From NCBI GenBank assembly GCA_910579395.1, contig CAJTUC010000011.1, forward strand, positions 1 to 64,000: 64,000 nt of DNA. Reading direction: 5' to 3'. Each line of letters begins with the position of its first letter. The first letter of the stretch is position 1. The position numbers and the translations under genes were made by a program. The notes under the pieces were generated by a model, which saw nothing but the letters and a program-made list of their open reading frames with translations, made no database searches and was not told the DNA's origin. Shown piece by piece: positions 35,887 to 45,096 of this stretch. The DNA comes from an uncultured Lachnospiraceae bacterium. Its GTDB lineage: Bacteria > Bacillota > Clostridia > Lachnospirales > Lachnospiraceae.

Positions 35887-36681
35887 ATGGCAGTACTGGC
35901 ATTGAAGGTTTTGGATAAAAACGGAAAAACAATCTGCGTGAGCAGCGGCGAAGATTATGTGAGCCTCGTATGCACCGCAGAATATCAGGAGGGAGACAGA
36001 ATCGTTCTGGAGACCTCGGAAAAGAATATTCATGTCTTTTTGCAGGTGGACGATGCGATGGGAGCGGCTTTCTGCTATATTACGGACAATGTTTCCTATG
36101 CGGTTCCTTTCGGTGAGAAGCGCATCTGCTATTCGCCTAAGGTTTTTGCCGGCAACAGGCATTATCTGTATGCAAGGGTGGCGAGGGAAGAGGAGATACA
36201 TGCTTATCGGAATCTGGCGCTGAACGTATGTGACCAGCACGGCGATACAAACTGCTTTCCGCACGCTGCTGCCAATGTGGAGACAAGGGGTGAGTCGGTA
36301 TTCGCGGCCAGAAATGCGATCGACGGCGTGTGCGAGAACCGTTCCCATGGGGAATGGCCTTATGAATCGTGGGGCATCAATATGCAGGACGACGCGGAAA
36401 TGACGGTGGACTTCGGAAGGGAAGTGGAAGCCGACAAGGTGGTGCTGTATACGCGCTCCGATTTTCCGCATGATAACTGGTGGAAGCAGGTAACGCTGAC
36501 TTTCTCCGACCAGTCGGAAATCGTCTGGGAGCTGGAAAAGAGCAGCCTTCCCCATGTGCTGACTTTTGAACCGAAGAAAATACGGTGGGTGCGGCTCGGA
36601 CAGTTGATCAAAGCGGATGACCCGTCGCCGTTTCCGGCGCTGAGCCAGATTGAGGTGTATGGGAGGGATACACTGGGCTGA
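35887..36681 (+). CDS. Protein with discoidin (F5/8 type C)-like C-terminal domain
   Basis: A 264-residue protein without signal peptide. Residues 1-110 form a beta-rich domain of unknown family (LALKVLDKNGKTICVSSGED). Residues 120-260 resemble a galactose-binding/discoidin fold, with NVETRGESVFAARNAIDGV, WPYESWGINMQDDAEMTVDFGREVEADKVVLYTR and IRWVRLGQLIK. It closes the ABC-GH88-DUF2264 gene run and may bind or process sugar substrate in the cytoplasm. No catalytic residues can be assigned. Confidence 0.6.
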   Translation: MAVLALKVLDKNGKTICVSSGEDYVSLVCTAEYQEGDRIVLETSEKNIHVFLQVDDAMGAAFCYITDNVSYAVPFGEKRICYSPKVFAGNRHYLYARVAREEEIHAYRNLALNVCDQHGDTNCFPHAAANVETRGESVFAARNAIDGVCENRSHGEWPYESWGINMQDDAEMTVDFGREVEADKVVLYTRSDFPHDNWWKQVTLTFSDQSEIVWELEKSSLPHVLTFEPKKIRWVRLGQLIKADDPSPFPALSQIEVYGRDTLG

Positions 36682-36702
36682 CATCCAGGCTCGAACCGGG
36701 CT

Positions 36703-36726
36703 TTTCGGGACATCCATGTCCCGAAA
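36703..36726. terminator. Hairpin between convergent genes
   Basis: TTTCGGGACAT (36703-36713) and ATGTCCCGAAA (36716-36726) form an 11-bp perfect stem. It lies between the plus-strand discoidin-like gene and the minus-strand TetR gene. It probably serves as a terminator although no T-run follows. Confidence 0.5.
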
Positions 36727-36741
36727 TTGCTCAAACGGTGT

Positions 36742-37293
36742 TCAAAGAGGAAGGTTCCGCAAAATGATTTCGGCCAGTTTTTCCGGCGTTTCCAGGCAGC
36801 CGCGGTGAATCCACTCACTGAGGACGGAGATGAACCCGGCTTTGAAAAAGGAAAAATGGTACCACATCTCTTCTTCGCTGATGGAGCCGTAGTGCTTCTG
36901 CATATAAGGTCTGGCGGCGCTTTCCCATAATAGAGAGAAGTTTTCTCCCGCCGCCGCCGTATAGTGCGTTAAGTAAATATCAAAAAAAGTATGATGTTCT
37001 TTGACATAGGCAATCATCTGAACCATGTTGTCGGGCACAAGAAAAAAATCAATGGCGCTGCCGGAACGTCTCATCATTGCCCCGACATCATTCATCATTT
37101 CCAATCCCATTTTATAAATCAGGTCATGAATATCCAGATAGTGCAGATAGAAAGAAGAGCGGTTGATATGGGCGGCTTCGCAGATAGCCCGTACGGTCAC
37201 TTTATGGATATCTTTATCCTGTGCTAAAGAAAGAAGGGTATTCTGAATCAGTTTTTCAGTCTCCTGATAACGCTGGTTATTTTTCGTATTCAT
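36742..37293 (-). CDS. TetR/AcrR-family transcriptional regulator
   Basis: A 183-residue repressor-type protein. The N-terminal helix-turn-helix is KVTVRAICEAAHINRSSFYLHYLDIHDLI (about residues 32-60), followed by an all-helical ligand domain. It is divergent from the GPH symporter gene, so it probably controls the symporter-hydrolase operon. The ATG at 37293 has AAAGGAG upstream. The C-terminal domain is of the short type, and the effector is unknown. Confidence 0.88.
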   Translation of the reverse strand: MNTKNNQRYQETEKLIQNTLLSLAQDKDIHKVTVRAICEAAHINRSSFYLHYLDIHDLIYKMGLEMMNDVGAMMRRSGSAIDFFLVPDNMVQMIAYVKEHHTFFDIYLTHYTAAAGENFSLLWESAARPYMQKHYGSISEEEMWYHFSFFKAGFISVLSEWIHRGCLETPEKLAEIILRNLPL

Positions 37294-37340
37294 AAGAGCT
37301 CCTTTTTTTATTAAAACGACACATGCCTTGAAAATGATGG

Positions 37341-37369
37341 CTGACTTTCTTCTTTTATCCCATTATAAT
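37341..37369 (+). promoter_or_regulatory. Candidate promoter of the symporter-hydrolase operon
   Basis: CTGACT (37341-37346) and TATAAT (37364-37369) are 17 bp apart in the gap between divergent TetR and symporter genes. A short inverted repeat AACAC/GTGTT lies just downstream (around 37371-37395) and is a possible operator. Confidence 0.5.
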
Positions 37370-37417
37370 AAACACAGATAAACAAAACAAGTGTTGATTT
37401 AAAAGGAGCTGTTGGAA

Positions 37418-38833
37418 ATGCTATCGGCAAAACTGTTTGATACCCGGATAAAATCGGAGAAGGTGGAGAAAAAGGAAAAGTGGCTGGGGTTTTTTTTAGG
37501 GCCTGTCAGCGTAATTCTGATGAATTCCATCCTGTCAAATTATTTGAATGTGTATTATACGGATGTGCTGGATATCAGTGGTATCTGGGGCGGTTTGTTT
37601 ATCAGTGTTTTTCCTGTTGCGGCAAAGGCGCTGGATGTGCTGACATTCATTTGCATGGGAATCATAGTGGACAGAACGCGCTCCAGGCAGGGAAAAGCAA
37701 GGCCATGGATTCTGTTTTCAGCGCCTCTTCTGACAATCTGCATGATATTGCTTTTCGTAGTGCCGGGAGGAAATGATAATCTGACCGCACTGTGGATTTT
37801 CGTCAGCTATACCGTGTTCTATGCTGTGGCATATACGATGTATAGCACGGCGCATACGCTGATGGTGCCCCTTTCTACCCATTGTGAGGAGGAGAGAAGT
37901 AAACTGTCGCTCATTACCAATACGCCGAATATGGCGGCCGGTTCTCTGATTGCGATTCTGTTTCCCTGCATTGTGGTGCCCCTGATCGGCGTCAACAGAA
38001 AGTTGTGGGTGAGTGTCATGCTGGGTGTGGCTGCTGCGGCTTTGCCAATGATCCTGCTGGAATATTTTTTTACGAGAGAACGGGTAACGGAACAAAGCAG
38101 AATGCAGGAAAAGACGGAAAGTAAAAAAGTTTCTTTAAGAGAGCAGTTCCGGTGTTGCAGGATGAGCCGTAAGTGGGTCATTCTGATGCTCTATCTGATT
38201 CTGCTCCAGACTGTAAATGCGATGTTCAGTGCCGGCACTTTCTATTATTGCAACTGGGTGCTTGGAAGTTATAATGACGGATATACGCAGGCGCTTTTTT
38301 ACGCACTCGGGCAGGCACCGCTGGGAATTGGAATTGTGCTGTGCCGCCCGGTCTGCAATAAGCTTGGTAAGGAAAGGGCGATGACAGGCGGTTTTCTGCT
38401 GGCTTTTGCGGGTGTTATGATCTGTCTGGCGAATCCCGGAAATCTGGTGCTGGTATTGGCAGGACAGGTGGTGAGGACGATTGGATTGATTCCTTCCACT
38501 TTCATGATTTCCAGTATGCTTGGGGATGCGCTGGATGAGGTGGAACATGTCAGTGGAAAACGCTGCGATGGTTTTTCGTCCTCGGTGATGAACTGCATCA
38601 CGACTTTGATGGGCGGTATTGCGCTTTGCATTTTCAATTATGGGATTTCACGGCTGGGTTATCAGGCTCCGACAGAGGCGTTTATTCCGGTACAGAATGC
38701 GGCGGTGCAGAATTTCATCATCTTTTGTGTGATCGGTGTTCAGGCAGCAGCGTATCCGGTCATTGCGCTGCTGCAGTTTATGTCGATAAAAGAGCGGTAT
38801 ATTCCGCGAAGGGAGGATAATGATGTACAATAG
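37418..38833 (+). CDS. GPH-family sugar:cation symporter (MFS)
   Basis: A 471-residue membrane protein with twelve helices. It belongs to the glycoside-pentoside-hexuronide family: LGFFLGPVSVILMNSILSN opens helix 1, the conserved RTRSRQGKARPWIL loop follows helix 2, and HTLMVPLSTHCEERSKL-like residues follow helix 4. Such carriers import oligosaccharides with Na+ or H+. The ATG at 37418 has AAAGGAG nine bases upstream. The gene overlaps the following hydrolase gene by 11 bases and starts a long run of carbohydrate genes. A paralogue lies at 45097. Confidence 0.92.
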   Translation: MLSAKLFDTRIKSEKVEKKEKWLGFFLGPVSVILMNSILSNYLNVYYTDVLDISGIWGGLFISVFPVAAKALDVLTFICMGIIVDRTRSRQGKARPWILFSAPLLTICMILLFVVPGGNDNLTALWIFVSYTVFYAVAYTMYSTAHTLMVPLSTHCEEERSKLSLITNTPNMAAGSLIAILFPCIVVPLIGVNRKLWVSVMLGVAAAALPMILLEYFFTRERVTEQSRMQEKTESKKVSLREQFRCCRMSRKWVILMLYLILLQTVNAMFSAGTFYYCNWVLGSYNDGYTQALFYALGQAPLGIGIVLCRPVCNKLGKERAMTGGFLLAFAGVMICLANPGNLVLVLAGQVVRTIGLIPSTFMISSMLGDALDEVEHVSGKRCDGFSSSVMNCITTLMGGIALCIFNYGISRLGYQAPTEAFIPVQNAAVQNFIIFCVIGVQAAAYPVIALLQFMSIKERYIPRREDNDVQ

Positions 38834-39881
38834 CATAAAACCGGGAAAAGTATGGAAGGATACGAATGGAAAACGCATACAGGCGCATGGTTTTTCGGTA
38901 TTCTATCATGAGGAAGAGTGCTTGTATTATTGGTACGGTGAGAACAAGGAGCGGACGAAAAAGGGCGGATATGTGTGGCACTGGGGCGTGCGCTGCTATG
39001 TGTCAAAGGACTTATATAACTGGGAGGACAGGGGACTTATCATACCGCCGGAGCCGGAGAATCTGCAAAGTCCGCTGCATCCGACGTACTGCATGGACAG
39101 ACCGCATATCATATATTGCGAAAAGACCGGAAAATATGTGGCATGGCTGAAAATCATGGCGGGAGAGGTCAGTCAGTTCATGACGATCATGGAAGCGGAT
39201 ACTTTTATGGGACCTTACCGGATGGTCCACAGGATGTATAAACCTCTTCACATGGACAGCGGTGATTTTGCGCTGCATGTGGACAAAGAGACGAAAAAGG
39301 CATATATTTTTTATGAAAGGCCGCATTTTGAATTGATCTGCGCGACACTAACAGAGGATTATACCGGGGTGTCCGGGGAGTATTCCACACATTATGAAAA
39401 TCTGTTTCCGCCCTATACGAGAGAGGCGCCGGCTTTTTTTGAATATCATGGGAAAAAGTATCTGTTCACAAGCGGCACCAGCGGGTATTATCCGAATCAG
39501 AGCAGGGTATGCGTATTTGACGATTATCATGGGGAATACCGCGATTTGGGAGACCCATGTATCGGGGATAAGACGAATACGACATTTAATTCGCAGATTA
39601 CCTGTGTGCTCCGGATTCCGGGAACGGATAAACTGATTGCCTGTGCCGACCGTTGGATGCCGCAGTGGTGGGTCCCCAAAATGACAAAACAGATTTTAGC
39701 GGGAATGGAACGGCATTTTAAAGATTATATACCGAATCGGGAAGCTTTGGAAGATTGTCCGCTTCCCGGGGTAGAGCAGAAGCACAGTGAGAATACATGG
39801 AAATCGAACTATGTCTGGCTCCCGATTGAATGGGAAGGGGAAAAACCTGTACTGCGCTGGCGGGATGAGTGGCGCATTTGA
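38823..39881 (+). CDS. GH43-like five-bladed beta-propeller glycoside hydrolase
   Basis: A 352-residue cytoplasmic enzyme. IQAHGFSVFYHEEECLYYWYGENKE, WGVRCYVSKDLYNWEDRG and CMDRPHIIYCEKTGKYVAWL are propeller-blade motifs of GH43 enzymes, especially the exo-beta-1,3-galactanase-like subgroups. A catalytic acid is plausible in YTREAPAFFEYHGKKYLFTS. It starts inside the end of the symporter gene (RBS GGAGG, six bases before ATG 38823). Substrate assignment to galactan is inferred from motif similarity only. Confidence 0.75.
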   Translation: MYNSIKPGKVWKDTNGKRIQAHGFSVFYHEEECLYYWYGENKERTKKGGYVWHWGVRCYVSKDLYNWEDRGLIIPPEPENLQSPLHPTYCMDRPHIIYCEKTGKYVAWLKIMAGEVSQFMTIMEADTFMGPYRMVHRMYKPLHMDSGDFALHVDKETKKAYIFYERPHFELICATLTEDYTGVSGEYSTHYENLFPPYTREAPAFFEYHGKKYLFTSGTSGYYPNQSRVCVFDDYHGEYRDLGDPCIGDKTNTTFNSQITCVLRIPGTDKLIACADRWMPQWWVPKMTKQILAGMERHFKDYIPNREALEDCPLPGVEQKHSENTWKSNYVWLPIEWEGEKPVLRWRDEWRI

Positions 39882-39902
39882 GTGTTTCAGGAGAAAGAAG
39901 CA

Positions 39903-41126
39903 ATGATACAGCAGGAAAGAATGAAATTTATGTTAGAACGGATTCACCGGGCATGGCAGATACAGGGATGTGTCTGCAACGTTGACGGCGTTATTCTGGC
40001 GATGACCGCAGACGATGAGGAAAAGGTTCTTTCGGTATCGCCGGATGCCGGTCTGATCAAAGAATTATATGAGAAATGCCGGGCAGGCAGCCTGCCTGTC
40101 GTTGCTATGGAGGAGGACATGATTTATTACATGGCCTTTTTGGACGAAGAAGAGCGGATGTATCTGATCGGGCCGATTGCTGCAGAGAAGCTGACTTTTT
40201 CCCAATATCATACCTATCGCAGGCGGCATGGGATTACGGAACAGAACTACCGGATTCCGTATCTGCTCCCGACACGCGCGCTGGCATGTCTGTCAATGGT
40301 CTATTATATGGTGACAGGGCGGATGGTTTCGGAAAAAGAACTGATGCGGGAAAATAAGGAGTTAGAGAAAATACCGGATAGGGAACACAGCTTTTACCAG
40401 CTTCAGCAGGATTCGGAGGAGAACCGCAGATTTTCTTATCGGAATGAGAAGGAGTGGCTGGCACGGATTGAGAATGGCGCGCTGCAGGAGCAGAAGGTAC
40501 AGATTAATGCGGAAAATATGCAGAAAATGGAGCGCATTGGAAAACTGGCACGGAATAATTCGTTCAAGCAGTATGAATATATGGCAATCTCACAGATTTG
40601 TCTGGCTTCCCGGGCGGCCATGCGGGGAGGTATGAATACGTTTGATGCCTATACGCTGAGCGATATGTATTACCAGAAAGTTTCGGAATGTACGGATGTG
40701 ATGGAACTTTTGAACATCTGCCTGATGGTAGAACAGGATTTCAGCGAACAGGTACGGCTGGCCAAAGAGCGGAATAAAAAAGAGAATTATATCGAACAGT
40801 GTAAGGACTATATTGCAAGGCACCGTACAACAAAGTTCAGCATCAGCCAGATGGCGGCGGAACTGGGAGTCAGCCGTTCCTATCTTTCCCGGCATTTCTC
40901 GGAACAGGCGGGCATCACGCTTCAGGATTATGTATTGCAGACACGTCTGGAAGCAGCGGCGAATATGCTGCGGTTTTCAAAAGAGCAGATTGGTACGATA
41001 GCCGAATATCTGTGTTTTCCGTCGCAAAGTTATTTTACGGAACGTTTCCGGAAGCAATATGGGATGACGCCGGGAGAATACAGAAGAGAAAACCAGATCA
41101 TTGATTTCCATGGAACGGAAATTTAG
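39903..41126 (+). CDS. AraC-family transcriptional regulator
   Basis: A 407-residue regulator. A poorly conserved N-terminal sensor region (1-300) is followed by two C-terminal helix-turn-helix motifs: KFSISQMAAELGVSRSYLSRHF and KEQIGTIAEYLCFPSQSYFTERFRKQYGMTPGEYR. It has no receiver domain, so it probably senses a sugar directly. Lying inside the hydrolase operon, it is the likely activator of the downstream GH43-GH2-symporter-GH3-GH78 genes. The ATG at 39903 has AGGAG nine bases upstream. Confidence 0.9.
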   Translation: MIQQERMKFMLERIHRAWQIQGCVCNVDGVILAMTADDEEKVLSVSPDAGLIKELYEKCRAGSLPVVAMEEDMIYYMAFLDEEERMYLIGPIAAEKLTFSQYHTYRRRHGITEQNYRIPYLLPTRALACLSMVYYMVTGRMVSEKELMRENKELEKIPDREHSFYQLQQDSEENRRFSYRNEKEWLARIENGALQEQKVQINAENMQKMERIGKLARNNSFKQYEYMAISQICLASRAAMRGGMNTFDAYTLSDMYYQKVSECTDVMELLNICLMVEQDFSEQVRLAKERNKKENYIEQCKDYIARHRTTKFSISQMAAELGVSRSYLSRHFSEQAGITLQDYVLQTRLEAAANMLRFSKEQIGTIAEYLCFPSQSYFTERFRKQYGMTPGEYRRENQIIDFHGTEI

Positions 41127-41149
41127 TCGTTTTAAAGGAGGCTCTATTG

Positions 41150-42601
41150 ATGTCAAAACAAGCATATAATCCATATCTGCCAAGCTTCGAATACGTTCCC
41201 GACGGTGAACCGAGAGTATTCGGAGAAAGGGTATATGTGTACGGAAGCCACGATCGGTTCGACGGGCCGGATTTCTGCGTAAATGATTATGTATGCTGGT
41301 CGGCTCCGGTCAGTGACCTGACCGATTGGCGGTATGAAGGCGTCATTTACCGTGCAGGCCAGGATGCGAAAAACGGAAAGGGAGATATGCACATGTGCGC
41401 GCCGGATGTGGTACAGGGAACAGACGGCCGGTATTATCTGTATTACGAATTTCACCGTCTGACGGTAACTTCCGTTGCCGTGTGTGATACGCCTGCGGGA
41501 AAATATGAATTTTACGGTTATATACAAAGGCCGGACGGTACGCCGTACGGAGAGAAAAAGGGAGAGGTGAACCTGTTCGATCCGGGCGTGCTCGTTGACG
41601 ATGACGGAAGCGTTTATATGTATACAGGCTTTGCACCGCTTCCGGGATGGATGAAACTGGTCATGAATCTGCGCGGATTGAAAATCGATGCCGGTTACTG
41701 TATCCGGCTCGATAAAGATATGATTACCATGAAGGGGGAACCGGTCATGGTTCTGCCCGGTCCGGCGATGACGAGCGGAACCGGTTTTGAAGGACATGGA
41801 TTTTTTGAGGCGAGCAGTATCCGTAAAATCGGAGATACTTATTATCTGGTCTATTCTTCCGAATTGAGCCACGAGCTCTGCTATGCCGTAAGTAAGAGGC
41901 CGGACGGCGGTTTTCGGTATGGCGGAACGCTGATCAGTATTGGAGATATTGGTTATCGGGGAAATCAGACCGCCAATAATTATACGGGCAATACGCACGG
42001 CGGCATGGCAGAAATAAACGGACAGTGGTATATTTTCTATCACAGACAGACGAATCGGCAGAAGTGTGCAAGACAGGGCTGTGCGGAAAAGATTACTTTC
42101 CTGCCGGACGGTTCTGTTTTGCAGGCAGAGCAGACAAGCTGCGGTTTAAATGACGGGCCGCTTTCGGGAACGGGCATCTATGAGGCGAGAATCGCCTGCA
42201 ATCTGAGCAGTAAGGAAGGAACATTTGCCTATATAAGGACAAGAGAAAAGGACAAAAAGGGAATTCATCCGTATTTTACCCAGAGCGGAACGGACAGGGA
42301 GCAGGACGGCGACCAGTATATTGCGAATATGACCGACGGTGCATGGGCGGGCTTTAAATACTTCCGGTTTACGGGTGCGGAGAATGTCATTGCGGTAAGT
42401 GTGCGCGGTACGGCGGTGGGAACGATTTTGGTGTCAACGGCTTTGAATGAAGAGCCGGCTGCGAGAATTTCCGTTCGTCCGGCAGATACTTTTGCTTTTT
42501 TCAGAGCTCCGTTTAAAATAAAGGCGGGCGTTCATCCCCTGTTCTTCCGTTATGAAGGGAATGGCGCCTTTGACTTTGAAAAATTTGAAATAGAAACGTA
42601 G
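41150..42601 (+). CDS. GH43 family glycosidase
   Basis: A 483-residue cytoplasmic enzyme. The GH43 propeller has catalytic-base region NPYLPSFEYVPDGEPRVFG-ERVYVYGSHD, the middle Asp block KGDMHMCAPDVVQGTDGRYYLYY and a Glu block GHGFFEASSIRKIGDTYYLVYSS. A beta-sandwich of about 130 residues (from about 340) follows, probably a CBM6-like accessory domain. Likely activity is alpha-L-arabinofuranosidase or beta-xylosidase. The RBS AAAGGAGGCTCT is identical to that of the GH2 gene downstream. Confidence 0.9.
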   Translation: MSKQAYNPYLPSFEYVPDGEPRVFGERVYVYGSHDRFDGPDFCVNDYVCWSAPVSDLTDWRYEGVIYRAGQDAKNGKGDMHMCAPDVVQGTDGRYYLYYEFHRLTVTSVAVCDTPAGKYEFYGYIQRPDGTPYGEKKGEVNLFDPGVLVDDDGSVYMYTGFAPLPGWMKLVMNLRGLKIDAGYCIRLDKDMITMKGEPVMVLPGPAMTSGTGFEGHGFFEASSIRKIGDTYYLVYSSELSHELCYAVSKRPDGGFRYGGTLISIGDIGYRGNQTANNYTGNTHGGMAEINGQWYIFYHRQTNRQKCARQGCAEKITFLPDGSVLQAEQTSCGLNDGPLSGTGIYEARIACNLSSKEGTFAYIRTREKDKKGIHPYFTQSGTDREQDGDQYIANMTDGAWAGFKYFRFTGAENVIAVSVRGTAVGTILVSTALNEEPAARISVRPADTFAFFRAPFKIKAGVHPLFFRYEGNGAFDFEKFEIET

Positions 42602-42661
42602 CAGCATTAACTTGGTAACATAAACGACAAAAAGAGCACATAAACGATAATTGATGCGAGG

Positions 42662-42709
42662 GAGCCTCCTTTAGAATAGTATTATCAAATATTATTTTAA
42701 AGGAGGCTC
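42662..42709 (+). promoter_or_regulatory. Hairpin sequestering the GH2 ribosome binding site
   Basis: GAGCCTCCTTTA (42662-42673) is perfectly complementary to TAAAGGAGGCTC (42698-42709). The intervening bases continue the helix for ten more pairs, two of them G-U, to a four-base loop. The right arm contains the Shine-Dalgarno AAAGGAGG of the GH2 gene, whose ATG is at 42715. A 22-bp stem would block initiation unless opened or bypassed. Confidence 0.7.
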
Positions 42710-42714
42710 TGATT

Positions 42715-45081
42715 ATGTTAAGACAGTCATTCAACGAGGGCTGGTCATTTTATAAAGCGGGCAGAGAGGGCAGGCGGACGGTAATGCTCCCCCATGATGC
42801 CATGTTGGAAGAAGCGCGCACACCCGATGCACCGAGTGGCAGTGCTGGGGCCTTTTTCCATGGAGATGTTTATACTTATGAGAAGGAATTTGAAGCGCCG
42901 GAAGATTGGGAAGGGCAGCATATCCTCTTTCAGTTCGAGGGAGTTTACAGAAATGCCAGAGTATTTTTGAACGAAAAAGAAGCGGGCGGCGCCGCATACG
43001 GATATATTCCTTTTTTTGTCTGTGCGGACGGTCTGCTGCAATATGGCGGTAAAAATACGATTCGGGTCGTGGCGGATGCCAGCCGGCAGCCGGACAGCCG
43101 CTGGTATTCCGGCGGCGGCATCTACCGGCCGGTATGGTTGTGGAGTGGAGCAAAGGAGTGCATTGAGCCGGAGGGTATCCGTGTTTCGACGCTGTCCTGT
43201 GAGCCGGCGCGCATTCTCGTAGAGGTAAGGCATAGCGGCGGTGATGTCGAGGTGGAAATATTGGATAAAGACGGAAGAACAGCGGCATCCGGCACAGGCG
43301 GGAAGCAGGAAATGGAAATTCCGAATGCCGCCTTGTGGAGCGAAGAAGCGCCAAATCTTTATCGCTGTCGTGTCCGGCTTTCGAAAGAAGGGACAGTTAT
43401 GGATACGGCAGAGACGACATTCGGAATCCGAAAAGTGGAGTGGAGCAGTCAGGGATTGAAAATCAATGGAAAAAATACGCTTCTTCGTGGCGGCTGCATC
43501 CATCATGATAACGGTATTCTCGGTGCGGCAGCGTATGCGGAAAGTGAGGAGCGCAGAGTCCGTATCTTAAAAGAGTCCGGGTTCAACGCGCTGCGTATTT
43601 CCCATAATCCGGCATCGGCCGCGCTGTTGGAAGCGTGTGACCGCTACGGAATGTATGTGATGGATGAGACTTGGGATATGTGGTTTCGTCATAAGAGCAG
43701 ATTCGATTATGCTTCCGATTGGCGTGAAAATTATCAATACGACCTGAAAGCCCTGGTCGCAAGGGATTTCAATCATCCCAGTGTGCTCATGTATTCCATT
43801 GGCAATGAAGTATCGGAACCGGCAGAGGAAGAAGGTCTTGCGGTCATTCGGGAAATGGTGGAATATCTTCATGCGGAGGACTTAAACCGTGCCGTTACCG
43901 GCGGCTTTAACCTGATGATCATTGCTTCGGCGAAAAAGGGTAAGGGAATCTATAACGAGGAGGGCGGCCGTAAGAACGATAACGACAAGGCAATAAGCGG
44001 AATGAACAGCACGGTGTTCAATATGATTACGAATATGGTAGGCACCGGAATGAACCGTTCGGCCAATTCCAAAAAGGCGGATATGGCAACTGCGCCGGCC
44101 CTGGAACTGTTGGATATTGCCGGCTATAATTATGCTTCCGGCCGTTATCCGTTAGAAGCAGAGGCGCATCCGCAGAGAGTCATCGTGGGAAGTGAAACAT
44201 TTCCGCAGGATATCGCAAAGAACTGGAAAATGGTCAAAGCATATCCGTATCTGATCGGTGATTTTATGTGGACTGCATGGGATTATCTGGGCGAAGCGGG
44301 ACTCGGGGCGTGGGCATATACACCGGACGGAAAAGGTTTCAATAAGCCGTATCCGTGGCTTCTTGCGGATTGTGGGGCGCTTGATATTCTCGGCAATCCG
44401 AATGGGGAGCTGTATCTTGCACAGGCGGCATGGGGGATGTTAGACGCTCGGCCGGCCATTGCCGTACAGCCGGTGAATCATCCGGGCATAAAGCCTGCGA
44501 AGATGGTCTGGCGGGGCACGAATGCCCTGCCCGGCTGGAGCTATCGCGGTTGTGACGGGAACAGGGCGGTTGTGGAGGTGTATAGCGGACAGCCGGTGGT
44601 AGAGCTTTTTCTGAATGGAAAGAGCCTCGGGAAAAAGAAAGTGAAAGACTGTAAAGCAGTCTACAAGACCAGATACCGGTCCGGTGAATTAAAGGCGGAA
44701 GCCTACGATGCGTCAGGGCGGATGCGGGGGGAAAGTACGCTGGTTTCCGCAGCCGGGCCGCTGCAGATTCGGGCAGTTACGGATAAAAAAGCCGTGAAGC
44801 CGGGAGAATTGATTTATCTGGATATCAGGCTGACAGATGCAGACGGCATCGTGGAAGCAAATGCGGACACGACACTTACGGCCGCTGCAGAAGGCGGTGA
44901 ACTGCTTGGTTTTGGCAGCGCCAATCCGCGGACGGAGGAACGGTTTGAAAGCGGGAAATATACGACCTATTACGGACGGGCACAGGCCGTCGTCCGTGCA
45001 GGAAAAGCAGGAACAGTAACGATCTCCATTCAGGGCGATGGGGTAAAAGCAGTTACCGTAGAGATTATCTGCGAGGGATAA
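42715..45081 (+). CDS. GH2 family glycosidase (beta-galactosidase/beta-glucuronidase type)
   Basis: A 788-residue cytoplasmic enzyme with the GH2 order of domains. A sugar-binding jelly roll (1-170, with RWYSGGGIYRPVWLW) and an Ig-like domain precede the TIM barrel (about 250-560). The C-terminal domains include an Ig-like/DUF4982-type region. The acid/base Glu lies in LMYSIGNEVSEP and the nucleophile Glu in VIVGSETFP. The loop between them is long. The ribosome binding site lies in a strong hairpin. The product could be beta-galactose or beta-glucuronate, and the sequence alone does not decide. Confidence 0.92.
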   Translation: MLRQSFNEGWSFYKAGREGRRTVMLPHDAMLEEARTPDAPSGSAGAFFHGDVYTYEKEFEAPEDWEGQHILFQFEGVYRNARVFLNEKEAGGAAYGYIPFFVCADGLLQYGGKNTIRVVADASRQPDSRWYSGGGIYRPVWLWSGAKECIEPEGIRVSTLSCEPARILVEVRHSGGDVEVEILDKDGRTAASGTGGKQEMEIPNAALWSEEAPNLYRCRVRLSKEGTVMDTAETTFGIRKVEWSSQGLKINGKNTLLRGGCIHHDNGILGAAAYAESEERRVRILKESGFNALRISHNPASAALLEACDRYGMYVMDETWDMWFRHKSRFDYASDWRENYQYDLKALVARDFNHPSVLMYSIGNEVSEPAEEEGLAVIREMVEYLHAEDLNRAVTGGFNLMIIASAKKGKGIYNEEGGRKNDNDKAISGMNSTVFNMITNMVGTGMNRSANSKKADMATAPALELLDIAGYNYASGRYPLEAEAHPQRVIVGSETFPQDIAKNWKMVKAYPYLIGDFMWTAWDYLGEAGLGAWAYTPDGKGFNKPYPWLLADCGALDILGNPNGELYLAQAAWGMLDARPAIAVQPVNHPGIKPAKMVWRGTNALPGWSYRGCDGNRAVVEVYSGQPVVELFLNGKSLGKKKVKDCKAVYKTRYRSGELKAEAYDASGRMRGESTLVSAAGPLQIRAVTDKKAVKPGELIYLDIRLTDADGIVEANADTTLTAAAEGGELLGFGSANPRTEERFESGKYTTYYGRAQAVVRAGKAGTVTISIQGDGVKAVTVEIICEG

Positions 45082-45096
45082 GAGGAGGAGCTTTTG

